Below are positions 60,761 to 64,000 of a DNA stretch of 64,000 nt, one piece after another (the first letter of the stretch is position 1; each line of letters opens with the position of its first letter). The translations under genes and the position numbers were made by a program. Origin of the DNA: Ceratothoa steindachneri (Eukaryota > Arthropoda > Malacostraca > Isopoda > Cymothoidae); the NCBI GenBank assembly GCA_963969495.1, contig OZ018321.1, forward strand, positions 121,795,129 through 121,859,128, read 5' to 3'. Below the pieces are notes generated by a model. It had not been told where the DNA came from and ran no database searches. It was given only the letters and a program-made list of their open reading frames with translations.

Positions 60761-61079
60761 GGAGAAAAAATTACTTTATCGGTTAGGCCAAAGAAACCAT
60801 CAACAGAGGTGGCCCTCCGCCTTCGCTATCTAGGGTAATTCGGAAGACACCATCTAGTATGGTAGAAATGACACAATCACCTTTAATGGACACTAAGAAT
60901 GCTGACAATGCAACACCGGGCCCTCAAACAAACATCTAAATTAGCTATTAGCTAGCCACAGATGCCACAAGCCATTCCTAAACCACAGGGCCTTCCGGCT
61001 TCTGGTATTGATAAACCGCTTCCTTCACAGATACAAACAAATGAATAATAAAGATAGTAGAATGAAATATATGAGGTTT

Positions 61080-63965
61080 TAGATCTAACTAGGAGGATTT
61101 ACGCTCGCTGGTGGCGGATGAAGATCCTACCTGCATCTTCCTTCAAGAAACACTGTTAGAGGTTCACCCATCACGATCATTACCAGGTTACAACTACGTT
61201 ACAACCCAAGACACGGATGACGGTAACTCATCAAGGAGCATGTACCATATATATCCACCAGGTTATCCCTACTTTCCCTCTCACCATAAATGCCTCCTTA
61301 AAGCATCGCAACAAACTAGCACACCTGAAAATAGTATACGGTGGTGAACATCTACCTCCAACCTTCTGAATAACTCCCGACCAACCACATACGGCAACTA
61401 ATTGAACAACTTCCTACCCCTTTAATTTTTGTAGGCAACCTCAACAGCCGACATCTCGAATGGGGAGACACCTGCTACAATCCTAGAGGCACAGAACTAT
61501 CTATCATTAACCAGGACCTACATCTTGGCATTCTAAGCCAGGGAGAATGCATTAGATCTAATGTACAAACAAACAGGGTATCCGCTATCGATCTTGCTAT
61601 CTGCTTTACATTCATCAAAGCTGAATTCGAATGGCGCATCCCTGAAAGAGAGTCACCACTTCCGAATTATCCTCTCCTTGAGCAAGGGACTATCCACATC
61701 AGACATCCCCTAATGGCGATTGGACAAGGCAGACTGGCCCAAGTTCAACAAAGTGACAAAGCTATAGTCTATCCAAGCAGCAGATGCAGGAATTATCAAA
61801 TAAATTGTAGAATTCTTCACAATTTCATCCACCAAGCGGCTGATCACTCTATCCCAGCAGTTCCCGCCAAACAGGCCGACGACAGGTACCAAATTAGAAC
61901 TCAGAATTTTCAGCCGCCCTTAAAATAAAACGACAGGCTTTTAAAACCCTCAAACGAAGAATAAGTCAAGCAAACAAAAGGAATTACAACCAAAAACTTG
62001 TCCGATAGACACACCATCAAAGTAAACCTCCACAATTCATGGAGAGCTTACCTCTTAACAATCAACTCCAAAAGTCCCATCCACTATTCATGGAAGAAAA
62101 TAAAAGGATTAATCTTCAAATTCATACACGACGTAATCGCCACACTACGCATTGATGGATAAGATATCGACGGATGTGGCGAACATGCTGCGGAGTATTT
62201 TCGCTATCATCTCCCACAGGAAACGTGCAACGCCCAGATTTGCGAATACAGATTTAGGATAGAACCTGTATTGTTGGATTTCTCCATAAATGAAAACATA
62301 GCCTACAACAAACTATCGTGGAAGAAAAACGTCAAACGGATCTAGCAAGCTAAGGCAACACTGTTTGTTGCCTAAGGATATCCCGTATGCCTTTATGCGT
62401 CATCAGGGTGAAAAGAGAGGGGGCTTCTTCTCAGCCCTATATAATCCATTCTAGAGGGATAGCTCATTCAAACTACCGCTCGATTGCGTTAACATCCCTC
62501 ATGTGCAAGGTCATGGAAAAGATAGAGAACACATGCTCAATGTAGTTGCTGGGAAAGGAATCACTCCTATCATAACCCGTAAAACGCGATTCAGAAAGGT
62601 ACACTTCACCAAAGGGGGTCTGATCCGCTTAGAAATCACAATATGCACCACATTCACCAAGAAACCTCCTAGTTGCAATTTTCTTTGACTTAAAAAAACG
62701 GCTATGCAACATAATGGTGCTACGGCATTTTAAGTAGGTTGCACATATGGGCTTACCTATTCGCCTGCCTAAATTCATAATGAATTTGTTGAAAGATCGT
62801 TATTTCGTAGTCAGGCTGGGGAGAACAGAATCTGCCCTATTCCTACAAGAAGATGACGTTCCTCAGGGTAGCACACTCAGCGTACCATTGTTCAAGATAG
62901 GAATATTGGCATAACAAAATAACTTCCACACGGAATATCAACAGCGCTATACGTAGACGACTTCTCCATTTCTTTGCAGGGAACGGAGCTGGCCAAGATG
63001 GGATGTCGCTTCCAGCTTGCCATTAACAAACTAACGAGGTGGCTTCTACTACTGTCTATCTGTTTTCGACGGAAAAGAAGAATACTATCCACTTTTGCAG
63101 TTGCCGTGGCTGCTTCAGAGATTCCGACATATTTTTAACAAGAAACTCAAAATTGTACAAAATATAAAATTTATAGCCCTCAGCTTCAATAAATAAGTAA
63201 CTTGAGGGTTCCACAGCCAAATCGTGAAGACTCCAAGTCCAAAAGCTTTAAATGTGCTACGGACAGTTTCCAACATAAGGGGAGCGAACAGAGAAATCCT
63301 CCTTATCTTCTATTGCTCATGACTCGTCCAAACCAGAGTCCGGTTTCGAAATCTACTCTTCCGCCTCTGAAAGATCCCCCCTAAAGATTAAAACCGTAGC
63401 AAACAACAGACGGAGGAGAAGATAGCGCAATTTCTGGCCCAAGCAGAAACACATTGGATACCCATATTTATACCAACGCGTAAAAATTTGAAGATGGTGT
63501 CACCGGGAATAAAATGCCGGTGCATTTGAAAAGACCGCAGCTTTTCGGCGCTCAGGCTCGACGACGTCCAGCCCTCTTGCGAGGATTATATCAAAGCAAT
63601 TTGGGGAGGGGGGCATCCTTTAAATCTGGTCATCCAGATAGACGAACGTCCTTGGCACGAACCAAAGAGTCACATCTTCCTGACTTTATTAAAATGGCAT
63701 CCTCAGTTCCTTTCCCGTGGGCAGCAAGTGTCAGTATGCCGACTTCGTATCGATCATTCAATAATGACCCACAGCTTTGTGATGGATGGGGCTACCACCC
63801 TCATTGTGAAGAAGACTGTATCTTCGGCTGAATGACCGAAATTCAGCGAATTAAGACGCCGATGCTTACCTTCGAAGGTGGAGGGACAATCCCTATCCTC
63901 CTACTAGCAGTGGTGCCGAGAAATTTTTCATCACGGATCCGAAATCATCCACTACATAAAAAGAG
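61080..63965 (+). pseudogene. ORF2 of non-LTR element D (endonuclease, RT, tail)
   Basis: Endonuclease: LRSLVADEDPTCIFLQETLL with the catalytic Glu, LPGYNYVTTQDTDDGN. A long decayed linker leads to RT blocks SNYRSIALTSLMCKVMEKIE, FVVRLGRTESALFLQEDDVP followed by QGSTLSVPLF, and an intact LYVDDFSISLQG near 62950. The thumb is frameshifted (KALNVLRTVSNI-type at 63240, ILLIFYCS). A post-RNase H block, VSVCRLRIDHSIMTHSFVM, is at 63730. The RNase H domain itself is not evident between them. Sequence decays up to the window edge. Confidence 0.75.
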
Positions 63966-64000
63966 ATCGTACTCGCAGATAAATTATTAATCTTCAGCTC

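Overview
This window is eukaryotic, intergenic or heterochromatin-like DNA from an invertebrate, most likely an arthropod; a decapod crustacean is plausible but is inference from the repeat families and the abundance of (AT)n microsatellites. I recognise no intact host protein-coding gene, no rRNA or tRNA gene and no CRISPR array. Nearly everything that can be named is a decayed transposable element, and most reading frames are broken by stops and frameshifts. Moderately GC-rich element copies sit in AT-rich filler.

Layout. 1-3 kb: fragments of CR1-type non-LTR retrotransposons around a 0.7 kb purine-rich (GA) tract. 3-18.7 kb: several copies of one dominant non-LTR family, here called family A (gag-like ORF1 with a zinc knuckle, then ORF2 with endonuclease, reverse transcriptase and RNase H). 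A1 (minus) is nearly complete, A2a and A2b (plus) lie beside it, and A3 and A4 (plus) are fragments. Between them, 14.5-16.1 kb holds a wrecked copy of a dispersed protein family that I cannot name. 18.7-20.7 kb: a hAT-type DNA transposon. 20.9-32.1 kb: a cluster of Penelope-like elements (P1-P6; reverse transcriptase plus GIY-YIG endonuclease) separated by (AT)n microsatellites, with inverted and partial-tandem arrangements. 32.8-37.4 kb: a second non-LTR family (C1). 37.4-45.5 kb: A5 (minus) head-to-head with A6 (plus). 45.8-48.1 kb: a decayed piggyBac element with unusual palindromic 17-mers at its 5' end. 48.4-54.0 kb: another non-LTR element (B), an A fragment (A7), and a second C-type gag (C2) holding the tail of a different LINE. 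54.4-56.3 kb: a GC-rich, 5'-truncated non-LTR insertion (E). 58.6-59.7 kb: a possible LTR-like unit with tandem repeats. 59.9-64 kb: a non-LTR element (D) running to the window edge.

How the parts relate: this is a nested transposon graveyard. Family A supplies seven or eight copies in both orientations, and its conserved ORF1/ORF2 overlap, 3' terminus and RT motif decay can be compared within this one window. The Penelope-like cluster is the most structured part: terminal hairpin motifs, inverted terminal copies, a 0.7 kb fold-back and a local palindrome that has replaced one element's RT catalytic box. Domain borders are approximate because the copies are frameshifted.
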